DNA of 64,000 nucleotides from contig MU119343.1 in the NCBI GenBank assembly GCA_014904845.1, positions 3,202 through 67,201 of the forward strand, given 5' to 3'. Position 1 is the stretch's first letter. Every line of letters begins with the position of its first letter. This DNA is from Acephala macrosclerotiorum. Taxonomy: Eukaryota > Ascomycota > Leotiomycetes > Helotiales > Mollisiaceae. This document shows, piece by piece, positions 33,893-45,377 of this stretch. The translations under genes were made by a program, and so were the position numbers. Under the pieces are notes generated by a model. It saw only the letters and a program-made list of their open reading frames with translations. It did no database searches and was not told where the DNA came from.

Positions 33893-34391
33893 CTAATTCC
33901 AGTTCGAAATGTAAATGGTATCGGGACTATCCGATTTGAAAGTCCCCTTGTCGGAATACTGCACCCAAGCAGGAAGATCGTCCGAGTGTGACTGGGGCAA
34001 AAACATGACCTCGACGGTCCAACGGAGTTCGGATTTGACGCTGAATGTGGCTTTATCAACGAGTTAGCTAGATTTGATCACCGTGGATCTAGAGCTTGAA
34101 TTTACGAACGATCTTGCCATATAATTGACCTGAAGTCGGAACTCCGAGCTGCAGTTGTTGTCGAATACGGTAAGCGAGATGTCAATGTTTGTATTGTCGA
34201 GTTGAGATGATCGTAGGTAACATTGGTTCGGGCCTTGTCTTGGAATACAGCTAATTTCCTTGCCTGGGAAATATACCTGGCGGGGAGCGAGTTGGACCAA
34301 TCGGCGGGCTTCGTTGAAGGGCGAGGGATGAGAATGGAGAAAGGACCAAGAGAGCGATGAGAAGGGTGGACTTGAGGCAAGAAAATATCAT
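33893..34391 (-). pseudogene. Small secreted protein gene remnant, copy B
   Basis: ATG 34391 opens a signal peptide (MIFSCLKSTLLIALLVLSPF) that aligns residue by residue with copy A. The mature frame is shifted by one base: it resumes as ARRLVQLAPRQVYFPGKEIS with CIPRQGPNQCYLRSS, then NIDISLTVFDNNCSSEFRLQ. After an intron-like gap it ends SVKSELRWTVEVMFLPQ and DTIYISNWN. The pairs CIPR, V[YF]xxxC and [KE]SEL[RK][WY]TVEV are shared with copy A. The frameshift makes this copy non-functional unless an unseen splice corrects it. Confidence 0.6.
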
Positions 34392-35144
34392 GTTGAATGA
34401 TTTTTGGATATTTTGAGTGACTTGAGTAAGAGACTGGGTTGATGGAGTTGTGCTATGCTGTACCGATATTTGGTACAGGTTATGATCGTCAGATAGGGAC
34501 GATACTATATTGTGTGTATAGAAGGAAGAGGGGAAAGGGGAGCCTGGATTGCTTTAAACACACGAGAGACTTCTATCGATGAAAGGATGCAACTAGTAGT
34601 GACTGTTCGATGAACTAACAGAGCTACACAATTACGGTATTTTAGAGCCTTGTGAACTCGAGGTGAATACTCTGAATGACTATGCTAGGTAGGAAGAGAG
34701 AACCAGCCTCGATAGTACGAATGATCAAGCCAAAGTTTCTCATCTCTCCAATTGGTCCTCTCTATTATGTTGAGTAGACTTGATTCATAAATTGTCTCCT
34801 TTATGGTGACCTTAGTTAACGTAAGTTGTATCAGAAAGACAGTAGGCTAGTATTGTTTGAAAAAGGCATGGAAATGCAAGATGCTGCATCTGCTCTAACT
34901 AGAACAAGCACATATTGTGCTTGCAGTGAACTTATAAAGGCCAATAAGGCATTCAAATGTAGGAGGAGGGGAGGTAAATGCAGCCGCAACCAAGGACCTA
35001 TCGTACAGGGCAGACCCCGAATCCGTCCCACCCTTTGGATATCTTACGCCCTTTCGATGCGACCCAACGCCGCAGAAATGCAGATTGCAACAGACTAGCC
35101 CCTGGAAAAATCTTACAATGTACAATTTCAAACAACAAGAAACA
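34392..35144. other. Intergenic, no supported gene
   Basis: About 750 bases upstream of secreted copy B and downstream of the small one-TM gene. Nothing recognisable beyond short frames. Confidence 0.4.
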
Positions 35145-35645
35145 TCAGTTTGCTGCCGGAGCGGTAGGAGAAGTATTATCTTGATCTTTCCTCTTCTGGA
35201 CTTGATCTTTTGTCCACATGGAATCTCCCAAGCCAAAGAACCACGACCGAATCTGCAACATATCAGCTTATAACCCTCCCATACTATTCAAGTAGCATAC
35301 CCCTTCAAATGGCTTATGCTGTGGATTTCCTTGCTTGCTCCAGTCCAAGAATAACACGCCATACACCGTAATGACTGCAGCCCGTCAGTACGATACCCTC
35401 TGCCTACGAGCATATAACCCACAAAGTATAGAGCCCAGCTGCATCGTCTTAACAAACTTCGTCCATCTCGGTCTCGCCCACTTTAGCTTCGCTCTTCTCT
35501 TGTATTTCCTCTCGAGTCTGAATTGATGTTTTCGGTCAATCTTCGTGAAGTCTGGAGGCCATAATCGTCTGGCTTTGTACGGATTTGAGTATATATTGAA
35601 AGGGATCTTCTGCTGGGCAGACCGTCGTACTAATGTCGAGAACAT
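35145..35645 (-). CDS. Small one-TM protein, probably mitochondrial, unknown function
   Basis: Three exons (35423-35645, 35301-35374, 35145-35252) with two 48-nt introns (GTGGGT and GTATGC donors, TACTGAC branch in the first) give 134 residues with all junctions in frame. The first 70 residues are strongly basic (RRSAQQK, RKYKRRAKLKWARPRW), with an Arg-containing start suited to mitochondrial import. One membrane span follows across the first junction (MQLGSILFITVYGVLFLDW). The C-terminal part is KPFEGIRSWFFGLGDSMWTK and a hydrophilic tail. I do not recognise a named family. The layout resembles small inner-membrane assembly factors, but that is only an impression. It is divergent from LeuRS, 243 bases apart. 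Confidence 0.75.
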
Positions 35646-35888
35646 GATTCCATTGATGTCTGCTCAATGTGCCTGCTGTTGTCGAATATTGTATTTCAGT
35701 TGTAGCCTCAGGCACCACTCGCGGTGAATAGTTGCATTCGGAATAATAGATATTCCGGACCCCACCAAGTTTGAATTTCGACTGCGTCTGAGAAAAGACA
35801 AGGCGGATTCGGTGACTCAGTGAGCGAGCAACACTCTCTACAAAACTCGGTGGCTAACCGCAATTTAGTCTCCAACAATACCGCAATC

Positions 35889-38800
35889 ATGGCAGCAGTC
35901 GAGGCTACAGCGAAGGCTTTGGAGTCCGCCACAATCTCCAAGACCAAGGAGTTGAAGGGTGTAAGTACCCCGCCATTTCTGTTTGGAGCGTGACTGACAC
36001 GCTACAGACCGAAAAGCGCGACACACTCATTGCCATTGAAAAGAAATACCAGAAGAAATGGCAAGAAGATGGAGTCTTCCAACCCGACGCCCCCTCGACC
36101 TCCGAAGTACCTCTTCACTCAATCTCCCCAGCGGAACTTCGAGCACAACATCCCAAGTTCTTTGGGACGATGGCGTATCCGTATATGAACGGCACATTAC
36201 ATGCTGGACACACCTTCACTGTCAGTAAGATTGAGTTCACGGCTGGCTTCGCGCGCATGCAAGGGAAGAGAAGTTTGTTCCCCCTGGGTTTCCATTGCAC
36301 AGGAATGCCAATTAAGGCGTGTGCGGACAAGCTTGTAAACGAGGTTAAATTGTTCGGCCAGAATTTCGAAAACTACAAGGAGGATGAGGCCTTGGAGGAA
36401 GAGACGAACACCCCTACGCCGACTACCCACCATGAAGACGTCACCAAGTTCACGGCGAAGAAGGGAAAGGCCGCAAGCAAGGTTGTGAAGATGAAATACC
36501 AGTTCCAAATCATGCGAGCTATTGGGATACCATCCGAGGATATTCATAAGTTTGCAGACCCGCAGCACTGGTTGGAATACTTCCCGCCCTTATGCCAGAG
36601 GGATCTCACGAATTTCGGTGCGAGAATCGATTGGAGGAGATCATTTGTCACCACGGATGCAAACCCATACTACGACGCCTTTGTGAGATGGCAGATGAAC
36701 CGTCTCAAGGAGTTGCAGAAGATCAAGTTCGGAAAGAGGTACACAATCTACTCGCCAAAGGACGGACAGCCATGTATGGACCACGACAGAAGTGAGGGTG
36801 AGGGTGTAGGACCACAAGAGTACACGGCATTGAAGTTGAGGGTCAAGGAGTGGGCGCCTGAAGCTGAGAAGGCGATCAAAGGAAAGGTTCCAGAGGGAGC
36901 AGGTGTGTTCTTCGTACCAGCCACCCTTCGACCAGAGACGATGTATGGACAGATATGCTGTTTTGTTGGACCAAAGATCAAATATGGCGTTTTCAAGGTG
37001 TCAGACAAGGAGTTCTACGTTATCACTGATCGGGCAGCACGGAATATGGCATATCAAGGCGTTTTCCCCGAAAATGGCGTTTATGAAAAGGTTGCGGAGG
37101 TTCTTGGTTCGGCTTGTGTTGGTACTATTGTCAATGCGCCTCTTTCGGCTCATAAGGATGGCGTTCGGATCTTACCCATGGAGTCTGTTCTCCCTACAAA
37201 AGGTACTGGAGTTGTCACTTGCGTACCGTCCGATAGCCCAGACGACTATGCGACGGTCATGGACCTCATCAAGAAGGCCGAGTACTACGGAATCAAGAAG
37301 GAATGGGCCGAGTTGGAGATCATTCCCCTCATCAAGACTCCTTCGTATGGCGATCTCACAGCACAATTCTTGGTCAAGAAGCTCAAGATTTCGTCGCCAA
37401 AGGATACAAAGCAGCTTGAGGAGGCAAAGGAGCTTGCCTACAAGGAGGGGTTCTACCAAGGTATCATGGTGTATGGCGAGTTTAAGGGTGATAAAGTTGA
37501 GGTTGCAAAACCCAAGGTCAGACAACAACTTCTTGATGCTGGCGATGGTTTCGCGTATGCAGAGCCCGAAAAGAAGGTCATCAGCAGATCAGCGGATGAG
37601 TGCTGTGTGGCATTAATGGATCAATGGTATCTTGACTATGGAGAGGAGTCCTGGAAGCAGACTGCCTTGAAGTACGTGGACAATGCAGATGGCAAGGGAC
37701 TTAACACCTACTCGCAAGAGACGAAGAACGGATTCGAGGGCGTTCTCAACTGGCTTAACCAATGGGCTTGCGCAAGAACATACGGTCTCGGATCGAAGCT
37801 TCCTTGGGATCCCCAATTCTTGGTTGAGAGTTTGAGTGACAGTACCATTTACATGGCCTACTACACAATCGCACATCTCCTCCACAAAGATATCTTCGGC
37901 AAGACTCCTGGTCCGGCTGGTGTGAAGCCGGAACAAATGATCGACGAGGCTTGGGACTATGTCTTCGCTCGACGAGATCTCAGCCCTGACCTCGTTAAGA
38001 AAACCGGTATCTCGGAAGAGAGCCTTGCAACTATGAGACGAGAATTCGAATACTGGTACCCATTGGACCTCAGAGTCTCAGGAAAAGATCTCATCCCCAA
38101 CCATCTCACATTCTTCCTCTACATTCACATTGCTATATTCGAGCCAGAGTATTGGCCAAAGGGCATTCGTGCCAATGGTCACTTGCTTCTCAACGGAGAG
38201 AAGATGAGCAAATCTACGGGAAACTTCATGACTTTAGACGACATGGTCAAGAAGTATGGAGCAGATGCAAGCAGAATTGCCCTTGCTGATGCTGGTGACG
38301 GAGTCGTAGACGCAAACTTTGAAGAAGATGTCGCCGATAACAACGTCCTCCGTCTCTTCACCCTCCGAGAGTGGTGCGAAGAACAAGTCAAGGACCAAGA
38401 AACCCTCCGCTCCGGCCCTAAGAACGACTTCCTCGACGCCCTCTTCGAAAATGAAATGAACTCCCTCGTCCACGAAGCAAAACAACACTACGAAAACACC
38501 GACTACAAACTCGCACTCAAATCCGCTCTCTACGACTTCACCGGCGCCAGAGATTTCTACCGCGAAGCAAGCATCGCATCGGGAGTCAAGATGCACCGCG
38601 ACCTCGTCTTACAATACATCGAGCTCCAAGCTCTCCTCCTCGCCGTCATTGCTCCCCATTGGTCGGAATACATCTGGCTCGAGCTCCTCAAGAAGCCATC
38701 CACCATCCAAAACGCGCTTTGGCCTGAAGTGCCGGCTGCCATCTCCGCCTTATCAGCAGCACGCGAATACGTCCGCAATACATCTTCAAACATCACTTCC

Positions 38801-39304
38801 GCCGAAGCTGCACAGCAGAAGAAGAAAGCAAAAGGCAAAGATATCGGTTATGATCTCAAGAAGCCAAAGAAACTCACCATCTTCGCCGCGGCGAAATTCC
38901 CCGCCTGGCAAGAGAAGTACATCGACCTCCTCCGCGAAGCCTGGAATCCAACTACGAAATCAGTCAACGATAAAGAATTGAACGGCAAGATTGCCAAGAT
39001 GGGAGAAGTCAAGAAAGCGATGGCGTTCGTACAAGGATTGAAGAAGCGACTTGTTGCAGGAGAGAAGCCGGACATGGTATTTGAGCGAAAATTGGCGTTT
39101 GATGAAATTCAGACTTTGAAGAACATGATTCCGGGATTGAAGAAGGCGGCGGGCTTGACGGTTGTAGAGGTCATGAAGGTGGATGAGGGTGGGAAGACCG
39201 GGGTTGTGGTTGGTGAGGAAAAGAAGGTGGAGGGGTTGCCGCCTTTTGCTGAGGCTGCGGTTCCTGGTGTGCCAACCTTTGGGTTTGAGAATGTGGAGGT
39301 TTAG
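35889..39304 (+). CDS. CDC60: Leucyl-tRNA synthetase, cytosolic
   Basis: Exons 35889-35960 and 36008-39304 around a 47-nt intron give 1122 residues, close to yeast Cdc60 (1090). The class Ia signature is AYPYMNGTLHAGH (HAGH at 89-92) and the second motif is KMSKS at 756-760. The editing domain lies between (residues about 250-520, with RPETMYGQ and CVPSDSPDDYATVMDL). The C-terminal extension of eukaryotic/archaeal-type LeuRS is present with a Lys-rich segment (AAQQKKKAKGKD). No presequence is visible, so the product is cytosolic. It charges leucine tRNAs, clears mischarged ones, and in yeast also reports leucine to TORC1. Confidence 0.98.
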
Positions 39305-40235
39305 GGTTGCTGATTGGTTTGCGTTGAGAGCATTATCTGGGCTTATAGACATCAGATTTGCTTGATTTGCTGTTACTATGGTGATAGACGAGATATCATG
39401 AATAAAAAGTATTGAACCAACCTCCTTCTCCAGTGTTCACTCATTCATTCGCTATAAGATCACGACATTTCCTTAGCCTTCGAGATTTATCGACCTCTTG
39501 AAATTTTCGAATGGCTGATGCTCAGGAAACGATTTTTGTGTGCACGAACCAGGTATCGTGAGGTTCAAAACAAGGTACGCTCCCCTGTCGCCTCCTCGGC
39601 TACTCATGCCACATGACGCAGGTCGACTCCTCATCAGCCACTTCTCTTTTTCTCACCAGCCTGCTCTCGAAAACATCATCCAATTGCACCTGCTGTTTCG
39701 TTGTGTTCTTGAGAATCGAGGGTGTGATGTTGTCGATCGCTGTGGCTGCCCGCGTGGAAGCGGTGGGAAGCAAGGTCTTCAGCCACTTGTTGGCACCAAT
39801 GAATATCAAGCATGTTACCCCGCCTCAAGAATGAGAGGTGCAGAACCAAGGTTCTCTCCTCAAGCTCGAAGACCTCCCAGATGCCCTGCCCCTCTGCCGT
39901 ATCAATCTAATTGACAGCTGTTAGCTAGCGGGCACTACAGCAACCGAGCGTTGCCAAGCTTCATGTTCGACCCTGAGCTTGGAACGGCCCCTGCCTACAG
40001 CCTCCAAGATTTATGATGGCATTTTTCTTTCCTCGCTTCTTGTTCGAATTCGTCAAACATGGGGATCGTATGATGCAATTGATGCGCAATTGATGCCTCT
40101 CCCATCTCTCCTGGGCACAGGCTGGTTATGATAAGTACCCCTTCTATATCTCCTTTGTTTTTGTGTTCCACCAGCTGTGACCCCTCTTACCTCTCATCTA
40201 CAAAATCTCTCACACGCGTTCAAACGTTCAGCAAG
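39305..40235. other. Intergenic, LeuRS 3' flank and GPI-protein promoter
   Basis: About 930 bases with no supported gene. A likely poly(A)-signal-like AATAAAA lies near 39401. The last 100 bases are pyrimidine-rich ahead of the ATG at 40236. Confidence 0.4.
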
Positions 40236-40884
40236 ATGGCACCTCTCACCTCTCTGTTATGGATGGCGGCGGTAGTAGCTGCGCAGAGCACGACGATTAC
40301 AGTGTCCTCTGGAGTCTCAACTACAGCTGTTTTGCCAGCCTGGCCGTCAGAGAGCTACTCATCAACAACCACGACAACAGAAACCAGCGTTCTGTTGAGT
40401 GGCTTGACGACCACAACTACCACTCTGTAAGTTACCCTCCCTCCTCATGCCTCTCAATCTTAACTAACACCTCCCTAGATCCTCAACCCCATCAACAACA
40501 CCAGAAACGACCGCACCCTCTTCAACCCTCAGCACACTCACACCCGGCGGCATAATCAGCAACGCAACCTCAACCACCACCGCAGTCGAAATCTCATCGT
40601 ACTTAAGCTCAGTCGTGAGTGTTGAGCATTCGTCCACAGCCCCGGCTGCAACGGCGACAGCTTCCTCATCAAGCTACGCGAGCACATCAACCCTCTCCCT
40701 AACATCCACCACCCTCATTGCTTCCATCACCACAACTATCCACCCCTCGGGCACAGGGTCTCTGAACGCGACGGGAACAGGAACTGGGTTGCCTAGTCAA
40801 TTTACGGGCGCTGCTGTCAAGGAGGGGGTGGCTAATAGCTTGATGGGGTTGGTGATATTCTGTGTGGGGGCTGTTGTTTTGTGA
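40236..40884 (+). CDS. Ser/Thr-rich GPI-anchored cell wall protein
   Basis: Exons 40236-40426 and 40479-40884 with a 52-nt intron (GTAAGT, CTAAC, TAG) give 198 residues. A signal peptide (MAPLTSLLWMAAVVAAQ) leads a chain in which Ser and Thr dominate, for example STTTTTETSVLLSGLTTTTT. A Gly/Asn-containing linker (SGTGSLNATGTGTGLPSQF) and a hydrophobic C-terminus (VANSLMGLVIFCVGAVVL) form a GPI attachment signal. There are no Cys in the mature part. Such proteins are heavily O-mannosylated and sit on the membrane or wall. No catalytic domain is present. Confidence 0.85.
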
Positions 40885-42419
40885 TGAATGGGGCATGATG
40901 GGGATATGATGTATGAGACACGAAACATGGAGTTTTACATGGAGTTTGGAAGTGGGAGTTTGGACTCGAGTTTTGTAATTTGATGAGTGATGAGATATGG
41001 TACATAATGTTTATACCTAACCCTAACATCTGCACAAAGAAACCTGAGGGAATTATGGTTGTTTCCAAGTCTTATGTGAATGCAATTCGCCTGGCGAACG
41101 GCTCGCAACTTTCCTTGGTTCGTCTCCACCACAACAGCAGGAGTGTGAGAAGGCACTGGCCATCTCCAAGGAAAGGGTAAGTACCTGACGTAGGTAGAGC
41201 TGGAAGAATGGGTGTGGACCTGCATCTTGTGATCGTGTCAGCTATCTCGTCATTAAAAGTAAAGAGAGAAACATCGATAAAAAGATAAGTGATCAGACAG
41301 CAGTTGGTACTTTGTTAATCGACATTGTATGTTCCGATCAGGTCTGTGAAAAAGGTCTATCATCATTTCACTGGGAGAAAGTTTTGCTCAAATAGGAAAT
41401 ATATTTATGGCTTACCTTCAGATCGAGCACCCAGAGACCACCCCGTTCCTCTGTACTTAGACGCAAGCACCTAGGGTGGTCTCCGGGTCTCGATGTTGCT
41501 GTGATGTATCCACTAGTTGAACTTGAAGGTGTTGTTTACAACTTGATGACCACGGAGCTGGCAAGTTGAGGGTGCTCACCATGACTTGACCTTGACCAAC
41601 CGCTCCACCTTAAGCGCCAATTGGAACCGCGAGGGCAAGCGGAATTCAAGGTGTCGAGTTGATGCATATGTGGGAGCGTATTGCTGGCTTGAGCTTGTTG
41701 ACAGATGTCGACGCCGCTAACAGCAGCAGTATTTGCTAGCTGAGTTGGCATTTGATAGAGAGCGGTGGCGGCAACACCGCACCGAGCCGGTGGAAAAAGG
41801 CCAACACTACCATCAACGACAAGCGAGATGATGTGGTTGCACAAGTGGTCGGGGCAACTTGATTCATGGGCATAACAGCCTCGTGGTAGTACTCGAGGTC
41901 ATTTTTGAATATCGGTGGCACCAGGAACGTCGTCCAAGGTGTTTGGCGCAGCGTGGTTGATTGCAAAATTGTTATCACCGGCCTGTCTATCCATTCTCGT
42001 CTGCGCATTGTGGATGTCTCAATGACCCCCGTGGGAAAGTCGCAGTGTTGGAGGGATGCTTCAGTAACGGGATTTGAAGAACAGGCATCATCGACGATTG
42101 CTCTCCGTTGCGCCGTGATCTTGTGCCTCTACGAGGGGGTTGTCATTCGCCTTTGCGCCGTTGAGGCTACCGCATTAGCCCATGGAGGGTCCTGAAGCGC
42201 CGGGAGTGGAAGTAGCGGGAACCAGCGTCGAGAAGGTTCGTGCCAAATGCGATCAGCGAGAGGGGAGGTGTTGATGTCAGACATGGTGTTTGAAGGTCTG
42301 CGGAGGCTTTGGTGAAAAGGTGGAGGAAGGGAGGTGGAACAACCTGTCACACCAAAGTCTGCGAGACCTTGTCTGTCCATCTTCCTCTGGCTTCCCTGTC
42401 ACCGCCTCGACGAGAGATC
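40885..42419. other. Intergenic with decayed minus-strand frame
   Basis: No intact gene. On the minus strand from about 42284 (MSDINTSPLADRIWHEP) to 41540, one or two frames stay protein-like (GAKANDNPLVEAQDHGAT, DNNFAINHAAPNTLDDVPG, ASNTLPHMHQLDTLNSACPR) but are cut by several stops. This may be a decayed gene of unknown family. Confidence 0.35.
41421..41495 (+). repeat. Imperfect inverted repeat, hairpin with 22-24 base arms
   Basis: The left arm 41421-41443 (GATCGAGCACCCAGAGACC then ACCC) pairs with the right arm 41474-41495 (GGGTGGTCTCCGGGTCTCG then ATG). About 20 of 23 positions pair, with one bulged base and one internal mismatch. The loop is about 30 bases. It could fold in RNA or be the remains of a small inverted-repeat element. 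Confidence 0.6.
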
Positions 42420-43480
42420 CTACTCGAGTTTTCGCTTTTTAAAGAACGAGTCCATTGTCTTCTGACTCGAGTCGTGTTTCAAACTTCCGATGCCTCCTCG
42501 AGTCTTCTTTAAGCCCTTCAGATGAATTTGGCTGTTCACTGCCATCACAAGGAGTGACAGGTCGAGCAGTTTGGATAGCGCAGGTGAGGTATGGACATCA
42601 GGAGGTAATGCTAATGGCTCCTGGGGCATATTTTCAGGCTCCGCGGGGGACTCTGTAGACTCGGCAGATCTCGAACTTGAGACGTTCGTAGCATCCTCTG
42701 CCGTTGCAAAGCTAATCGATTCTGATCGTGGCAGATTGCTCGTCTTGGTAGGCGCTGAGTATCCTCCCTTGTCAGAATCTGGCTTCTGCTTTGGTTTGAC
42801 TTCCAGCTCCAAATAGCCAGTATTCGACCATCCGCCAAGATATTCCAGGCTGAATCCTGTCTCAGCAGCTTGCACGCCTGGCAGCACGCGGACATCCCCA
42901 GCGGGAAATCGCTTCAGCAATACTCTCCAGAGATAGCTCAGAATGATCCCATGTGCAACGACGACCACAGAGTGATATTCCTCCACCTTGTGCAGCAATT
43001 GTAAAAGGTGATCATCCACAAATGTGTCCATTCGCAGCTTCATGCTCTCCTTGCTCTCAACATCTTGAAAGCTTGGTTCATTGCGATGAGCTTCCAGGTG
43101 TGCATCTTTCCCACTCTTATTTCCTTCCTTCGGCCGCTCGAAGAATTGTTTGCCTTCGTAGAACCCGAAGTCTTGCTCTCGGAGGAGTTCGAGCTTTGTG
43201 GTATTCGAAGGTGGAGAGTCTTGGGCTTCGCGAATGGCTTCGGCGGTTTGGAACGCGCGTTGAAGGTCGGAGGAGAAGATATGCTTGACTTTGACGTCTG
43301 TCGCTGCGAGGTGCAATCCTAGACGATTGGCTTGAAGGACACCATGATTCGTGAGAGCAGAGTCTGTCGTGCCAGCGCTGGACAATATTAGCAGAGATTT
43401 CCACCTCGCAGGCAAGAGGCATACTAGACTCCCGCCACATTGTGTACGGTCTCGCCGTGTCTGATTAGGAAGAGCCTCAT
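42420..43480 (-). CDS. Histidine-phosphatase (phosphoglycerate mutase family) protein with C-terminal PIP-like motif
   Basis: Exons 43425-43480 and 42420-43377 around a 47-nt intron give 337 residues. The phosphatase core is complete: RHGET with catalytic H8, the SSDLQRAFQTAEAI Arg, the acid region EQDFGFYEGK, and the second His in VVVVAHGIILSYLW. It lacks the pieces expected of glycolytic mutase and fits a small-molecule or protein phosphatase. After residue 215 comes a Ser/Pro/Lys-rich tail that ends QKTMDSFFKKRKLE. Residues 324-331 match the PCNA-interacting consensus Q-x-x-[MIL]-x-x-[FY]-[FY], followed by a basic patch that could be an NLS. The PIP reading is inference. Confidence 0.88.
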
Positions 43481-45377
43481 CCCGCCGCCTGGGATGGGAG
43501 TGCATATTTCTTCAGCCAAAAGACATTCTTGGTCAGTAATGATGAGAGAGAAAGAAATGCACCAGCGAATTCGCAGTTTTAAGTTGAAATTTTTAGCGAG
43601 GCACGCTAGTCCGAATTCTTCCAGGCTACCAAATCCGCTAATCCGCTCGGCTCATCTATCTATTTCAAATGTCCTTCATTTGCAGGACAACCTGAGATAC
43701 CAGTGTACAAGCTTTGACGCTTGCATGATGCAGACTTTCGGTGGGCTATTGCCCTCAGTAACCCTGCGGCTCTGGGAGGAAGGCGATACGATCGACGCGC
43801 TTTCTGGGGGCATTGTTACTGAATTGATGGATTTGAGTTCGATGCTCAGAGTTGGACTGTGCCATGCCCCTTTGGCTCATCGACTGCTACGCCTGCACTT
43901 ACTCGCAATTCTGATGTTTCCTCGCTTTGGTTACGTTCTGTCGCTATTATACTGCTTCCGCTTCGAACTCCACGTGAAGGATAGTTTCTTATCGATGAAT
44001 AGTTCTACTCCTCAAATAGCTACGTTGTTCCGGTCTCGTTACAAATTGAAGCAAGCGTGTACGCCGACTTTTGGACCATCCTCACATCGTCCAATTTCCA
44101 TGCTGTGTTTTCTATGCAACAAGAAGCACGACACGAACTTCGAGTCTCCCGGTCCCAGCTCTCATTGATCGAAGACTTGAAGTAGCACAATCAGTTCAAA
44201 ATCATCCTCTTCTTTCTAGCGCTTTTCAATCTCAACCTACAGTAGAGACTTCTCTGCCTCAAGTCTCTGGTTTTCAAATCCACTCCCCTTTCTTCCTTCT
44301 AACCCGAAAATAAGTCCAAGTTCTATAAAGCATTTTTCACGTTCAGGTTTCGAGAGGTTGTTTTGCTTCTTTGACCAACAGAGCCTAGCCCCATGAAACA
44401 CCCGACTCCTAGGTTGCTGAAGCCAGTCCTTGTTTCTTTATTCAGGTCAAAAGTTGAATAAGATACATAAAATTCTTGTCATAAACACACGCTCTTTTGA
44501 CTGTCATCCATCTTGGATCTTTTTCGTCCACGGAAAGTCGCAGTAATGCACCCCATGCACCTGCTAATTTGCAAGACTGTCCTCTTGACGCTGCCTCAAT
44601 CTACTTGATCTCCACTCTTATAATCAACGTCTGTCGTATCAACACACTCGTGTCCTCATCTCCAATATTATGTTCACCACTTCGTGGTATATATAATGCA
44701 TCTTCATCTTCGTCTTTCTGTCATTCGCATTGCCTGCCTTTCTTTGCTCTTTTCATCAACGTGCTGACAATCAAGACATCAGGATAGCGTAAGCACATAC
44801 CGGGAGATAAAAATAGCCAAGCGCCGATGCCATCAAGTCCGACAGCCTTTCAAGACATCTCATGGCCATAGCCGCACACCAAGCATCCGACATTTAGCCT
44901 TCTCATCCATCATCTAATCAGATGGTAAGCCAATACTAAATCCATGCTATCAACTTCCCGTATGCTTCTCCACAACTTCTCACTATCAACCTTTTGACTT
45001 TTCAACACTGCCTCACCTTTGACAGACACCCTGAAGAGACGTTGACAAAACATAACTAACAGATGAGCATAGCCAAAAACTGGTACAATACCGTTCTCGC
45101 TACAAGACATTTTCCCCCTCATAGTATGACTCCTCGTCACGGACAATCAACGCTATCATTTCGTCCATTCTTATAGCTCCAAACAGCCAGTTTTACATAC
45201 ATGATTCCTTCATCAATCACAACTTGTTGTCAAGTCCCTAACCTGCGCTACCCAACCTGCCCAATGTTTCGTCTGTTTGTGGTTAACGCATGGCTGCCAA
45301 ATCATATCCATTGCCAACAACATCAATACTTGTCAACCATAACAATCTTCAAAGGTGAATGTGCCCGCAGGTGCACA
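43481..45377. other. Intergenic, no supported gene
   Basis: A plus frame from 43440 to 44168 stays open for 242 codons across the start of the phosphatase gene but has no family features and is taken as chance. The rest is featureless apart from short frames. Sequence near 45265-45350 resembles 45955-46045 (GTTTCGTCTGTT and a CAACAACAT-type stretch), so the downstream tandem array may be part of a larger duplication. Confidence 0.4.

Noticed and set aside
37172..38596. Minus-strand frames of about 110-120 codons within the LeuRS gene
   Set aside because: Antisense shadows of a strongly conserved coding sequence with biased codon use.
43440..44168. 242-codon plus-strand frame across the start of the histidine-phosphatase gene
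   Set aside because: It runs antisense over exon 1 and the intron of a well-supported gene and shows no family features.
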